Notes: a model not told the origin generated them from the sequence alone. Numbered from the stretch's first letter, positions 1 through 10,866 are shown. The stretch is DNA of 33,293 nucleotides from Desulfobacula sp. (GCA_018702715.1 JABIYQ010000438.1:1-33293), one strand, 5' to 3'. Numbers and translations: made by a program.

Positions 1-515
1 ATTGCTTCATCAAAACTGATATTAATATCATGATCACCGACTTCAGCTTTTGTGGAAGGTGTAAAAAGAGGTTGTTCAAGTTTGTCTGATTCTTTTAATC
101 CTTTAGGTAATTTTATTCCGCAGACATGACCTTCTTTTTGATAAGAACTCCAGCCCGACCCGGTTATATATCCTCGAACAATGCATTCAATGGGAAGCGG
201 GTCAGCTTTTTTTACAAGCATGCTTCGTTTATCCAAAGCATCTGAATAGGGTTTAAATTCTTCAGGATACTCATTTACATTGGTCGTGATAATATGATTT
301 TTAACAATATTTTCCATTTGTTTAAACCAGAATACGGAAATCTGATTTAAGACCTTTCCCTTATCCGGGATTATATCCGGCAGTACGACATCAAAAGCAG
401 AAAGCCGGTCAGTGGTAACCATTAACAGAGAATCTCCCGTATCAAATATATCCCTTACTTTACCCTGCCTGACCAGGGAAAGATCATCAAATTGAGTCTT
501 TGGAATGGATGTCAT
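1..515 (-). CDS. purC: Phosphoribosylaminoimidazole-succinocarboxamide synthase, C-terminus truncated by the window edge
   Basis: Own reverse-strand translation [64 protein letters not shown]...[33 protein letters not shown] matches the SAICAR synthetase family ([24 protein letters not shown]). Confidence 0.95.
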   Translation of the reverse strand, partial: MTSIPKTQFDDLSLVRQGKVRDIFDTGDSLLMVTTDRLSAFDVVLPDIIPDKGKVLNQISVFWFKQMENIVKNHIITTNVNEYPEEFKPYSDALDKRSMLVKKADPLPIECIVRGYITGSGWSSYQKEGHVCGIKLPKGLKESDKLEQPLFTPSTKAEVGDHDINISFDEA

Positions 516-907
516 GTCAATCTCCTTATTTTATAATCATTTAATTACATTATTTCTTGCAGTCTAATATCATAAAATAGGATATTTAACCATCATTACA
601 ACACGTTTTACCATAACAACCTACTTAAATGAATGAACTATCATTTTCCGGGTAAAAACTACAATTTTTTTCTGAACAAATGGGCAGGGATGGTCCATCC
701 ATTATAAAGACCATTAACAGAATTCAGCTCTGTAATGTTGAATAATAAGGGTTTTATTTTTCCCCAGAATTATAGCGTCCTAAAGAACTCACCCCTATAA
801 GGCAGATTCAAGGGGTGCAATAAACACCAAAATTCCAATAAAAATGACTGCCAACAAACTTATTTCCCTTCCGGTCAATATACAACGTCTGTTGTTGCAT
901 TCTCAGA

Positions 908-1828
908 TCACTCATTCATCAATTTGCTAAATAATTTTTTAGTGGCCTCCTTAATAGAGTCCATAACCAACATATCTATATTATTTACTCTCCCTTTCTT
1001 GCTAAGTGATACAGGAAGGTTCTTCTCAACTGTTGTCGTATGGGAAATTATGCTGTTGTCAATAACATTTTCAGCTTGCATGTATGATATAATAGTGACT
1101 TTAATGATATTTGGATTGATAGAAAGTGGTTTTCCATTTGAGACTACTGCACCCAAAATAGTATTCAAAACAGATTTGCCATAATCTTTTTGGTAAGTAG
1201 CATTTGCACCTAAGAGCTTTCCAGTAATTATCCAATCATGGTAGGTGTTTTCAAAATTTCCTCCTACTAACAGATACTTGCGATTATTAAGAAATAAGCT
1301 TGAAATATACTCTGACACCCCTTTTAAGTTATGGTTATCAAATTTAAAAGAACCTATCATAATTATTTTTTGAAGATCAAGAATTTCTGGAATACAAACA
1401 TCAACAGTCAATGATAATTCAAGAATATTCAAATCTCCTTTTTTATTAATAATTTCTCCATCAGGAGGAACATGATACGAATTAATATAACCTTTTGCTT
1501 TGGCTACAGTAAGCTCTTTAAATCCATTCTTTTTTTTTTCATTTTCTTTACTTTCATTAATGGTGAGTTGTGAGAAACTTCTTACTTCGATTCCTATTGT
1601 TTGAGATACAGCATCCAATAACAGTTGGTCAACTAGCCTATTTTTAACTTCTAAATATCTTTCGCCTGTATGGATAAACTCTTTACCACTTACAGTAACT
1701 TGCTTAATCTTTTTACAATTTTTATCAGGGATATTGCCTTTTACATTACTAAATGTAGTCGGGCTATTCTGCGACACACAAGAAATTAATATAATAATTA
1801 AAAAAAATATTAAAAAAATAGTTTTATT
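908..1828 (-). CDS. Hypothetical lipoprotein; possible LPP20/FlgT-like features
   Basis: ORF track; internal start MNKTIF gives a clean lipoprotein signal (FFLIIILISC). Confidence 0.6.
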   Translation of the reverse strand, partial: NKTIFLIFFLIIILISCVSQNSPTTFSNVKGNIPDKNCKKIKQVTVSGKEFIHTGERYLEVKNRLVDQLLLDAVSQTIGIEVRSFSQLTINESKENEKKKNGFKELTVAKAKGYINSYHVPPDGEIINKKGDLNILELSLTVDVCIPEILDLQKIIMIGSFKFDNHNLKGVSEYISSLFLNNRKYLLVGGNFENTYHDWIITGKLLGANATYQKDYGKSVLNTILGAVVSNGKPLSINPNIIKVTIISYMQAENVIDNSIISHTTTVEKNLPVSLSKKGRVNNIDMLVMDSIKEATKKLFSKLMNE

Positions 1829-2042
1829 CATAAGATACTCCATTAAATTGTATTTCAAATTTTATAGATAGCTTTCAATTCTCTTTCTCCTCCTTCACTT
1901 TGAAACCATTATGCTATAGAAATAGAGCATTTTGTTCTTCATTTGTATAAACCACGAAATCCCAAACAGCTAAACTTCATCTTATTTCGTAATTTTTCCT
2001 TGAAATATCAGTAATCTTTGTATACTTCTTTCTTAATATATC

Positions 2043-2792
2043 TTATATACCCTTAGAAACTTGGGTCATTATCCAAGCTTCATTGTGGCCTACCGATATT
2101 GCTTTATTAAAAGGACCATTTTTTCGTGATATGTAAAGTTCTCTTAAAATCTTTACCACAGAACGAGCGGGAGATTGATTCTCAACGATAATTATATATC
2201 TATCTTTCCAACGCGCAGCCTTGTGTTGTCGGTCGATGAATCCGGTAATAAATAAACCACTATCGATATCAGATAGGAGAATATCATTCCCAAGTGTAGT
2301 AATAATACTTGAGATTGCACGAGATACATCCAAAGCACTTGCTTCATATACCCTACAATACGGAGGTGATGAAAATATCAAAGAGTCAAAATTAACAGGT
2401 AAACTCATTTGGCCTTGATCAATAGAAAGCTTATTGCTTTTCGAAGAGTAATTTTCTTGTAAAATACCTTGCGTGATTAAGTATTTAATAAGGCCATCTC
2501 TATTCTTAACTCTATTTGGCATTTCCTTGCCCAAACCGTCCCACATCCCTTCAGAAGCACCCTCAAGAAAAGCTGAACCCCAAGTTGAAAGATAGAACCC
2601 CGTTATGTAATTATCAACTCTTGTTGAGTTTGATACATTCTGACAGTTTGGAATTATAGGGCCTTCGCCATCACTTTTATTTACCCTTAAGCGCAGGGCA
2701 CCGGGAGTACTGCAACCTACAATGTTTATAATAAAAATTGAGAGAGACAAAAGAATAAAAATTTTAGCTATAATTACTTTCAAAATTTTCAC
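2043..2792 (-). CDS. Hypothetical lipoprotein
   Basis: ORF of 249 aa with hydrophobic N-terminus and lipobox-like IINIVGC. Confidence 0.6.
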   Translation of the reverse strand: MKILKVIIAKIFILLSLSIFIINIVGCSTPGALRLRVNKSDGEGPIIPNCQNVSNSTRVDNYITGFYLSTWGSAFLEGASEGMWDGLGKEMPNRVKNRDGLIKYLITQGILQENYSSKSNKLSIDQGQMSLPVNFDSLIFSSPPYCRVYEASALDVSRAISSIITTLGNDILLSDIDSGLFITGFIDRQHKAARWKDRYIIIVENQSPARSVVKILRELYISRKNGPFNKAISVGHNEAWIMTQVSKGI

Positions 2793-3007
2793 CTCCTAAG
2801 TTTGAATTAAATGCAGCTTTTTAAAATACCCATTATATGTTGAATACAACCTTTTGAATTCGAGTGGCAAATGGAACGTTTCTTTTTCCTAAAAAAAAGT
2901 TATATGATTAGCGAGTGTTGTGTATGTTAAACTCGCCATTGAAATTCTCCTATTCTTCATAGATTATTTTCCCCAATTGTTTCATTCTATCTCCGAAAAA
3001 AATCACC

Positions 3008-6000
3008 TTACCTCACTTTTGCCAGTGGTGTATTGTCATCTAAGGTAATGATTGCCTTAGGTGTTTGTTTGCCCTTTGTCGCCATTGTTACGTTTTTCCG
3101 AAGATATTTTTCAAGTTCAACAGCATTAACCCATTCATCATTGTTTTCGTTTGCTTTGCCATTCAGTCCTTTAATCAGCCAATGGGTAAAAACTCCTCCT
3201 TTTAAAGCCGGATCTTCAAGGGAATATCCATTAGCACTTGAAGCTGAAAACTTTGCTACTCCATTTTTGGTCCTGCTAATCTCGTCGGCAAGTTTATTAA
3301 CCTGTTTATTTACGTTAATAACATCAATGTCTCTTTTGGCATAAAGCTTGGATAGACCGCTCAATCCAGCATGGCAGGTATCAAGATAGATGATTACTTT
3401 ACCTGCCTTTATATCCTGTGACAGGATTTCAGTTAAATCTTCATCTGAAAAACCGGTTCCTTTAAGATTATCAACATCAGTATCATGGCAGATATAATAA
3501 AGTTTTCCATCCATGCCGACATAACCATGGGTTGCCATATATATTTCAACAATATCTTCTTTTGATGTCTGCCCGAGAAAATTTGTTAAAGCATCAATTA
3601 CATTTGCGCGATTTGCCATGTGATTATAAAGAAATTTAATTCGATCCTCAGATAGACTGCCACCGGCTTTTGATTTTAAAAAATTATTGAATTTCAATGC
3701 ATCTTTTGCCGCATATCCAAGATTATAATCCTGGTTGAAAAATTCACTGATCCCTACTACAACAGCATAAATATTACCCAATGCCGACTGTTTAATAACG
3801 ATAATTGTCTCACTGCTTTTCAAGCCGTTTCGATCAATGCCATTTACTTGAATTACATTTTTGCCTGGGTCAAGCATAATTGATCCATTAAAAATCACCT
3901 TATTGTCTTCAACTTCTCTTTTTGTAATTATATTTGGATCTAATTGTACCTCTTCTTGAACAGGTATAATAGATAAGGGTCTGCCGTTTTGAGTGATAGT
4001 CAAATCCTGGGTGGCATTACCCGTACCAAATGTTATGATACTGCCATGCAGGCTTATCTGCTGATTAATGGTCTTAATATTATTGTATGGTGTATTGATA
4101 TAAAATTGTGGGGGGCCGGCATACGCATTTTTTAAGTCTCCACCTGACATGCTCTGCCCAGTCCCTTTTACTTTTTGAATCAATGCTGGCTGCTCAACTA
4201 TTTCATAAGAAAGATCCGAAGTAATGGTTTCAATATCGGCCTGCAATATAGCAAGTTTGACAGGGAAACTTCCTGTTTCAACATCTCCCCTTACAAAAAA
4301 AATAAAATCCACATATTGATTATCACCCGATCGAATCCTGCCAATATTTTTTTCTTCATCAAATTCAATACCATCTTTCATTGACTGGAATCGGACCTTT
4401 ACATCCTCTGCATCCATGTCACCCTGATTATTAATTGCGATTCTAAAATTTGATGAAGTATTCCGGGATATATTTTTGTCATTAACTCCATTGAGCGAAG
4501 TAACCTTATACTGAAGATTGGGTTGCTTCAGCTGAACCGGAAGTATAATCTCCTTTTCTATTCCAGGAAAGCTATCCTGATCCATCTTGATTTGTAAAGC
4601 TAAAGAAGTCTCTGAAAATGAACGCCTTAAATCTATAGGAATAGTAATTGGTCGTCCCTTAATATCAGGATCGATTATACCAACGTCATTATTGAACATT
4701 CCAATTAATGCATTTTTAGATGTGGTTTGTACTGATGTTCTTACACCCTGGGCAAAATTGCTTCCAATATTTTCCGGAACAATCATCAAAAGGTATGATT
4801 TTCCATTTTCCAGGTATGGGCTCGCTTCATTATTTTGGCCAATTATTTCATAGGAAAATTTCAACTTAGGACTTTTTGAATCAAAGGGAATCGTATAGCT
4901 TTTTTCAGTTCTCATTCCCCTTACATCTGTTGCAATAATGGTATATTTGATTTCCGATTCAGCGTATGTCCTTGGTATTTTAAATGCCAGGGTAGATTTT
5001 TTTGTAGATCCAGGACTGAGTTTAACCAGCTCATCCTTTGATTTAATAATTTCAAGTCCCTCACTGACTGTAGCCAATAGAACCGTAACGTTTATGGCAT
5101 CACCAACACCTTCATTTTTGAAATAAGGGTTCACTTCAATAATTTCATTGTTTTCAGGCTGATTATCTCCATCTCCGCTCGCCAGCCCTGAAGAATCATT
5201 CAACTGGCAGGATGCGAACATTAATTTCGGACTTTGAAGTTTTACTGTGGGTATTTGAAGCTCAAGAGGTCTGGAATTATACCCTCTTTTTTCAAGTACA
5301 TTAATTAAAAATAAAGCAGTCCCGGAAACTAGTGACAAATCCGTTTTAATTGGAATTGTGATATCTTTGGATTCACCCGGTTGGATGTCGCCGACCGAGA
5401 TGGTTTCAGGAAAATCGATGTTTTTATTTGAGGATTCAGTGATAATATTTACATCAAAAGCGGTTCCTTTGCCGTTATTGATTATGGTTCCGGTGATTGT
5501 GGATTTTTCGCCAGCGTCTATAGTGGAGTTAGGGAAGATGGATGATTTGTCCGAGTATTTTATTTTGGCGATAAGTGAAGATGGCAAAGTTTTAAGCATT
5601 TTTGTCGATTCGGCATAAGCCTTGAATCCAGATGATGAAATAATTTCATTATGGAGATTAATGGCGGTGGATTCAAGAGCTCGGTTTTTAGCAACATCAC
5701 TATACGATTCTTTTTGTATTTCTCCTGAAAGACCTAATGTAGATAATCCCAGAATATAAGTGGCAAACTTCTCTGAAACAGATGTTTTATATTCACCAAG
5801 ACCATCAATGCTATAATTTTGACGAATATTATTGTAGGATATGATAATGTCTGATTCTATTCTAACTTTAAGCCTCATAGGAATTTTGCTGGTAGTAGCC
5901 ATTTGCATTGTTTCTTCTATGTCAGTAGAAGTTTCTATTTTATTCGGGGTTATCACCAGTTCCCCAAACTCAGGAGTATCATATCCTGTTCGCACAGATA

Positions 6001-6217
6001 CATTTCTAAAAAATCTTTCAAAAACTTTCTCTAATTTGTCGACAAACTTTGGACCGTCTTGTCCACTTTTTCCAGATTTAACTGTCTGATCGTTTATGAT
6101 AACATATATTAATTGATCTTTTACAACTTTGTCTGTGTGTCCTATTTTGTGTTTTGTTGGGCTAACACATGCGTTAATAGTCACAATACTCAAAACAATA
6201 AGTAATAGTAACCTCAT
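3008..6217 (-). CDS. Large lipoprotein with CARDB/Ig-like repeat region and C-terminal caspase (peptidase C14) domain
   Basis: ORF of 1078 aa; internal start MRLLLLIVLSIVTINAC gives a lipobox. C-terminus has YAVVVGISEF, MATHGYVG and IYLDTCHAG (His/Cys dyad of C14 caspases); repeated 'N.G.G.A..V.V......' motifs upstream suggest CARDB-type domains. Confidence 0.8.
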   Translation of the reverse strand: MRLLLLIVLSIVTINACVSPTKHKIGHTDKVVKDQLIYVIINDQTVKSGKSGQDGPKFVDKLEKVFERFFRNVSVRTGYDTPEFGELVITPNKIETSTDIEETMQMATTSKIPMRLKVRIESDIIISYNNIRQNYSIDGLGEYKTSVSEKFATYILGLSTLGLSGEIQKESYSDVAKNRALESTAINLHNEIISSSGFKAYAESTKMLKTLPSSLIAKIKYSDKSSIFPNSTIDAGEKSTITGTIINNGKGTAFDVNIITESSNKNIDFPETISVGDIQPGESKDITIPIKTDLSLVSGTALFLINVLEKRGYNSRPLELQIPTVKLQSPKLMFASCQLNDSSGLASGDGDNQPENNEIIEVNPYFKNEGVGDAINVTVLLATVSEGLEIIKSKDELVKLSPGSTKKSTLAFKIPRTYAESEIKYTIIATDVRGMRTEKSYTIPFDSKSPKLKFSYEIIGQNNEASPYLENGKSYLLMIVPENIGSNFAQGVRTSVQTTSKNALIGMFNNDVGIIDPDIKGRPITIPIDLRRSFSETSLALQIKMDQDSFPGIEKEIILPVQLKQPNLQYKVTSLNGVNDKNISRNTSSNFRIAINNQGDMDAEDVKVRFQSMKDGIEFDEEKNIGRIRSGDNQYVDFIFFVRGDVETGSFPVKLAILQADIETITSDLSYEIVEQPALIQKVKGTGQSMSGGDLKNAYAGPPQFYINTPYNNIKTINQQISLHGSIITFGTGNATQDLTITQNGRPLSIIPVQEEVQLDPNIITKREVEDNKVIFNGSIMLDPGKNVIQVNGIDRNGLKSSETIIVIKQSALGNIYAVVVGISEFFNQDYNLGYAAKDALKFNNFLKSKAGGSLSEDRIKFLYNHMANRANVIDALTNFLGQTSKEDIVEIYMATHGYVGMDGKLYYICHDTDVDNLKGTGFSDEDLTEILSQDIKAGKVIIYLDTCHAGLSGLSKLYAKRDIDVINVNKQVNKLADEISRTKNGVAKFSASSANGYSLEDPALKGGVFTHWLIKGLNGKANENNDEWVNAVELEKYLRKNVTMATKGKQTPKAIITLDDNTPLAKVR

Positions 6218-6349
6218 TTTTTTTTCAATTCTATTTTTTAGCAAACCATTCTCCTTTTACAATCAATCCCATATGCAGCTTGGGAATACATATCATAAGA
6301 CACAATCTTATATTTAAATTGATCTATTTTTACTCCCTGGCTGTATAAA

Positions 6350-7315
6350 TCAATTATTTTTTGATATCTTTTGACTTCCAACTGCAATAAAAAAATATCC
6401 AGAATCATTCCATGAAGCCACAATCGGCAATGCGTTTATAAACCCAGAGACATGTTCTTTGTGAACAGACATGAATTCCGATAAAATCATATATTGTGAT
6501 CCATTGTCTGATAAAACAAGTGCCTCTTTATCAACAAGCCGTTCCACAGATAAAACCTGTGTCCCTTCTTTTTGCTCAAGCAGAAAACGCAAGGCTTTAA
6601 GCCTTGCTATCTTTCTTGCCGTTACCGGAGAAGATGTTATTTTTGATGAGGCTACAGCCATGATTATTTTAGTATGATCTTTCAAAAGAAACCCTCGAAC
6701 TCCCCCGTTTTTACAAAAATCCGAGTTCAATTTGAGCAAAGAAATATAGGGTTCCCTGCCTTCCATGCCAGGGAGGAAAGACGGATTGGTATTATACACC
6801 TGCTTGACTGTTTCATCTTTTTGAGTGTTGAATTCTCCCAAGGCGACAAAAAATTTATTTCTGTCCTTAGACCACCAGGTGCCGATTCTCGGTATTGCCT
6901 TCACATGCCCCTCAGCCTGTGTTTCTGTGACCTGATAAAATGAAGAAAGACTTGTTTTTTCCCCAGAATGGATTGATCCTTTTTTAACAAAAATCTCTAT
7001 TCCTCCGCCAAGTTCCAGAATCATCTTTCTTGCACGGATTTCGCCTTTACGCTTTAAAATTGAAATATCATGATCATCGGAACCATTTGTAACCACTACT
7101 CCAATTCCGATGAGAGCTGTTTTATTATTGTCATCTGGCAGAACCCATGCCCCCTGTTCCAGCATAATATCTTTGTTTTGTAACAATATTTTTTCAAAGG
7201 ATTTTTCGATTGCGATATCTGTAACTTGTGTATTCTCTGCGTACCCCATTAGGGGAAACAGGAATGTCGCTGCGATAATCAGAAAAAAACTAACCCTTCT
7301 TGAACCATTAAGCAT
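6350..7315 (-). CDS. Secreted protein, LPP20/FlgP-like domains, uncharacterised
   Basis: ORF; internal start MLNGSRR with signal peptide immediately follows the upstream gene's stop. 'ARKIARLKALRFLLEQ...' resembles the C-terminal region of the 8941-10476 product. Confidence 0.6.
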   Translation of the reverse strand: MLNGSRRVSFFLIIAATFLFPLMGYAENTQVTDIAIEKSFEKILLQNKDIMLEQGAWVLPDDNNKTALIGIGVVVTNGSDDHDISILKRKGEIRARKMILELGGGIEIFVKKGSIHSGEKTSLSSFYQVTETQAEGHVKAIPRIGTWWSKDRNKFFVALGEFNTQKDETVKQVYNTNPSFLPGMEGREPYISLLKLNSDFCKNGGVRGFLLKDHTKIIMAVASSKITSSPVTARKIARLKALRFLLEQKEGTQVLSVERLVDKEALVLSDNGSQYMILSEFMSVHKEHVSGFINALPIVASWNDSGYFFIAVGSQKISKNN

Positions 7316-7317
7316 TC

Positions 7318-8853
7318 CTATTTTTCTCCCTTGAGAATGAATTTTGAATATGTTGAGTTGACCCATTTATTCGTGCTGTTTACAACCGCATCATGATGAT
7401 AATAAAAGGCGGCACTTTTCATTAAATTAAGTTTTTCACAACAAAGCCCTAAATTGGTCAGGGCAAGATCATATCCTGGTTTTAATACAAGCGCCTGCCA
7501 TAAAAAAGGAAGCGCAATTTCGTACTGTCCCATATGTCTGAAACAGGCTCCGATAAGGTTGTAGACCTCTGGTGCTGCCGATTCTTTTTCACAGGCTTTA
7601 AATAGAATTTTAAGGACTTGAGCAAGATCATCATTTGAATCTGATTTATTGTAAAGTGATACAGCCCTGGCAAATTTTGCAGGAGGCTGCATGGGCTCGC
7701 TTCTGATTGACTGGCCCAGACTTGCTGCTACAATATTTGCAACAGGATTATTTTTCATTATCCTCAAAGCCTTGTTCCAACTTTCCGGCCATGCTTCTGA
7801 CCAGCAGACAATCAGCCAGTCATCCGGAACCCTCACGCATTGAGATAACAATAATTCAAAAACTTCTTTTTCATCACTTCTGATTTTTTTTAAATAGGAA
7901 ACCTTTCGGGTAAGGGCTTCTTTTAACCATATTCCGTCCCTCATAGCCCTTTCAGAAGCATATATAGCAACAATTGGATCATAAAAATTATTTGCCCAGT
8001 CTGCAATCTGTAAATAAGCTTTCCCATTTTCCGGAGCTAATTTTACTGCAGACACCAATTGAACAAGAGAATCTTCCCAGTTTTGCGAATTTGTCAAATC
8101 GTCTTTTTGGGATAAATCTAATTTTATCAGATCAACTAGCTTGTTGGCTCGATGTAACCGATTTTGAATTGAAACCGTCTTGATGAGCTTCTGGTCATCC
8201 TCCTGATTTTGTTTATTGGAGAAGCACAACCCTGCAATTTCTCCATTTTCAATCAACAAATTTGCCAGAGCTGTTTCAACCTGACGTCTTAATAGAGAAT
8301 ATGGGTCTGTATTTTTCAGGCAAAAAAGCAGTCCGGAATCAGTATAATGTCCATATTCAAGATATCTCGAAACAGCAGTTTTAATATCTGAAAATTCACA
8401 CGGTATTTTTTCAACCTCCTGTTTCGGCACAGCAATTGTTGTGTAATTACAATCTTTTTTTTCCCACTGCCGTATTACCTGAATTTCATTAAACTCAATT
8501 TTTTTGGCCAGGGGGCTAAAAATCAGATAAAAATGGAGTTGATCCTTTTTACTCCAACCAGGATTCTCAACCTTACAACTTCCAGACAGGCTTGCAAGCT
8601 GAAGTGCTCTCAGCAATGACTTTTTTTTGGCCATTTCATGTGCCTTGTCCGGCCTGATATTTTCAATGCAACTAGCACCTGTTGCATATACAAAATCGTT
8701 TAAAATTTCAACGCCCTGGCCTTGCTTCAACAATTTGGGGACATTATTCCATCCCGGAGTGGCAGAAAGACAAGGCGCAGCAGACAAACAAAGCATTAAT
8801 AACATTATCAGAAAGGATGTCAGCGGGTTAAAACATTTATGGTATGTTTTCAT
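7318..8853 (-). CDS. Secreted TPR-repeat protein with N-terminal LPP20-like segment
   Basis: Signal peptide MKTYHKCFNPLTSFLIMLLMLCLSAAPCLS; C-terminal TPR-like helices (EVYNLIGACFRHMGQYEIALPFLWQALVLKPGYDLALTNLGLCCEKL). Confidence 0.65.
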   Translation of the reverse strand: MKTYHKCFNPLTSFLIMLLMLCLSAAPCLSATPGWNNVPKLLKQGQGVEILNDFVYATGASCIENIRPDKAHEMAKKKSLLRALQLASLSGSCKVENPGWSKKDQLHFYLIFSPLAKKIEFNEIQVIRQWEKKDCNYTTIAVPKQEVEKIPCEFSDIKTAVSRYLEYGHYTDSGLLFCLKNTDPYSLLRRQVETALANLLIENGEIAGLCFSNKQNQEDDQKLIKTVSIQNRLHRANKLVDLIKLDLSQKDDLTNSQNWEDSLVQLVSAVKLAPENGKAYLQIADWANNFYDPIVAIYASERAMRDGIWLKEALTRKVSYLKKIRSDEKEVFELLLSQCVRVPDDWLIVCWSEAWPESWNKALRIMKNNPVANIVAASLGQSIRSEPMQPPAKFARAVSLYNKSDSNDDLAQVLKILFKACEKESAAPEVYNLIGACFRHMGQYEIALPFLWQALVLKPGYDLALTNLGLCCEKLNLMKSAAFYYHHDAVVNSTNKWVNSTYSKFILKGEK

Positions 8854-8940
8854 AACAATTCCTTGCATTAATGTTTTTTTATTATTAAGGCCTTCAGCCT
8901 GTTTACTATCTAAAGGCCTTGAATGGAATTTAGTTAGATT

Positions 8941-10476
8941 CTAATATGCATCACTGTCTGCGCCCTCTCCTGAGCTAATCATTCCTTTTTTTGATTTTGT
9001 CTTAACCTTTTTAACAACCGCAGATTTTTTTTCTTTGGGGGCAGCAACGCCATAAGTCATTTGTTTTTTAACCTGCTGTGACATTGCCTGGGAAGATGGA
9101 GACCAGCCCATCACCTTCAGTACCATGGGTTTGTCTGTAAATGGATGAATTAACTCCTTTGTCATGAACCCATGAATGCCTGAGATGTTCTGTTTTGCTG
9201 AAATAGTTTTAATTCTTTCCTGCAATTGATTAAGCGATTTATATTCACTTGTGCCTCCATTTTGTGACGACTCACTTGAGTAGAGGGCAAGGACTTCTCT
9301 TAATTCTTCAGTGGCATTAAATGCAATTTTTTCTCCCATAAAGGTTCGGATAGCACTCATCGCTCTTAACCTTGCTTTTTTACCGGCAACTTCAAATGCC
9401 TTATCCTTACGACCACCGATAACCGTCACGCCGGATTGACCAAAAGATAAAAGCACATGTTCTCCATGTTGGTTAATGTATGCCCGCACTCCTGTTAAGC
9501 ATGCTAACTCAGTAGGATCGTCTGACAATTGTTTTTTAACCTCGGCTTTTGCTTTCTTTCTTGTGAGGCCCTGTGGAGCCATGCCATTTTTCATGCTGTC
9601 TACCATTCTTTGAAGGTTTTGAGACCACAAGGTAATCACTACCACTTGATAGTTATCGTGATAAGAACCTTCAAAAGACTGGATCACCTGCGTTCCCTGG
9701 ATATCAGCAAACGAGCTGGCTGCTGTTTTTACAGATGCTTCACTGATATTACTCAGATCACTCATCTTATTTCTTTTAATTTTTTCATTTTCCTTTTTTT
9801 GTTCTATCTTTTTATTCATATCGATGACATCGGCACCGGTGTTTTCAATGGCCTGATCAAGTTTTGCATCAGCAAGCTTAGATGCTTTTTCAAACAATCC
9901 ATAGATTTTATCTTTTACACCAAATGTATCAATATTCTTTTTAATCGTTGGACTGGCATTCACTATTCTTTCCAGGTCTGCGCGTTCTTTTGGATTTATC
10001 TGCCTTTCAGAACTGCCACGTGCTGTCGTTAAATCAACACCAAGAAACAAGGCGGTTTTTACCTTTGCTTCAAGCTCAGCTCGCTGGTAGGCAAGATATC
10101 TGCTGTCAATATAGCCCGGGTTATCGGGTTGGGCGTTGACCGGTGCTGAACCGATACTTATATATAAAAGTTTGCCGTCCTTGAGGTTGCGTCCTTCTTC
10201 CAAACCCTTTTCATCGAGCCAGTCCTGAGCAGCCTCCACTGGTACCTGATTTTCTGCAAGGAGGTGTCCCTGGTTTTTCTGTTCTTCGCTAACGATCTGT
10301 ACTCCCGGACTAGTCGTTATCACTTTCCAATCATTAGAACTCATTGACACAGCAGCCTTCTCGCTCTCATCTGGTCCCTGGGCTGATGACTGGACAGTTA
10401 ACATTAAAAAACAGACCAAAACCAAAATCAGTTTAAAAAAACACTTTTCAATCCCATTTTCGCAGAATTTTTCCAT
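8941..10476 (-). CDS. Secreted uncharacterised protein related to the 6350-7315 product
   Basis: 511-aa ORF with signal peptide (LVCFLMLTVQSSAQ); 'AFEVAGKKARLRAMSAIRTFMGE' parallels 'ARKIARLKALRFLLEQ' of the neighbour. Confidence 0.6.
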   Translation of the reverse strand: MEKFCENGIEKCFFKLILVLVCFLMLTVQSSAQGPDESEKAAVSMSSNDWKVITTSPGVQIVSEEQKNQGHLLAENQVPVEAAQDWLDEKGLEEGRNLKDGKLLYISIGSAPVNAQPDNPGYIDSRYLAYQRAELEAKVKTALFLGVDLTTARGSSERQINPKERADLERIVNASPTIKKNIDTFGVKDKIYGLFEKASKLADAKLDQAIENTGADVIDMNKKIEQKKENEKIKRNKMSDLSNISEASVKTAASSFADIQGTQVIQSFEGSYHDNYQVVVITLWSQNLQRMVDSMKNGMAPQGLTRKKAKAEVKKQLSDDPTELACLTGVRAYINQHGEHVLLSFGQSGVTVIGGRKDKAFEVAGKKARLRAMSAIRTFMGEKIAFNATEELREVLALYSSESSQNGGTSEYKSLNQLQERIKTISAKQNISGIHGFMTKELIHPFTDKPMVLKVMGWSPSSQAMSQQVKKQMTYGVAAPKEKKSAVVKKVKTKSKKGMISSGEGADSDAY

Positions 10477-10681
10477 TGTGCTTCTCCTTTGTGAATTATT
10501 CGTAAGGTTTTTACTTTCTCTTATTTTGTGTCGTAATGAATTTCTATCTAAATGGTTATAGTTTTTTAATCAGTTTCTTGTTTTAATGTCAATTTTTTAA
10601 TTTCTTTTGTTTACAATGACGAATTCATTTTATTTTTGTTCATTTTTTTATTAAAAATAATTTTGAACAAATAAAGATTTG

Positions 10682-10799
10682 TCACGTGTAGCGTCTGTGT
10701 GCTTCAGCAACTGCGAGGTTTAAATCGTCCTTTGTTTCAGGGATAACAGTTAGGTAGATGTGGGATTTCGGGCGCTACTGCTCTTGCTGTTCGTGTCAT
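10682..10799 (-). pseudogene. Internally deleted relic of a REP-associated tyrosine (IS200-like) transposase
   Basis: Reverse-strand translation begins MTRTARAVAPEIPH (RAYT N-terminus style 'ARxVAPxxPHH') and after a frame change reads IYLTVIPETKDDLNLAVAEAHRRYT, resembling the RAYT motif 'HVHLI.VPE..D.LR.A.GEAHRRYTR'. The middle (~100+ aa) is missing. Confidence 0.6.
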
Positions 10800-10866
10800 A
10801 TTTTAATGAATCAAATGCTCTGGTTTTTGTTATTAATTAAATATGGTGTCCACGAAATTTACCCGC

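Noticed and set aside
6238-6423. 61-aa ORF between the 3008 and 6350 genes
   Set aside because: Overlaps the end of the 6350-7315 gene in another frame; no signal or family match.
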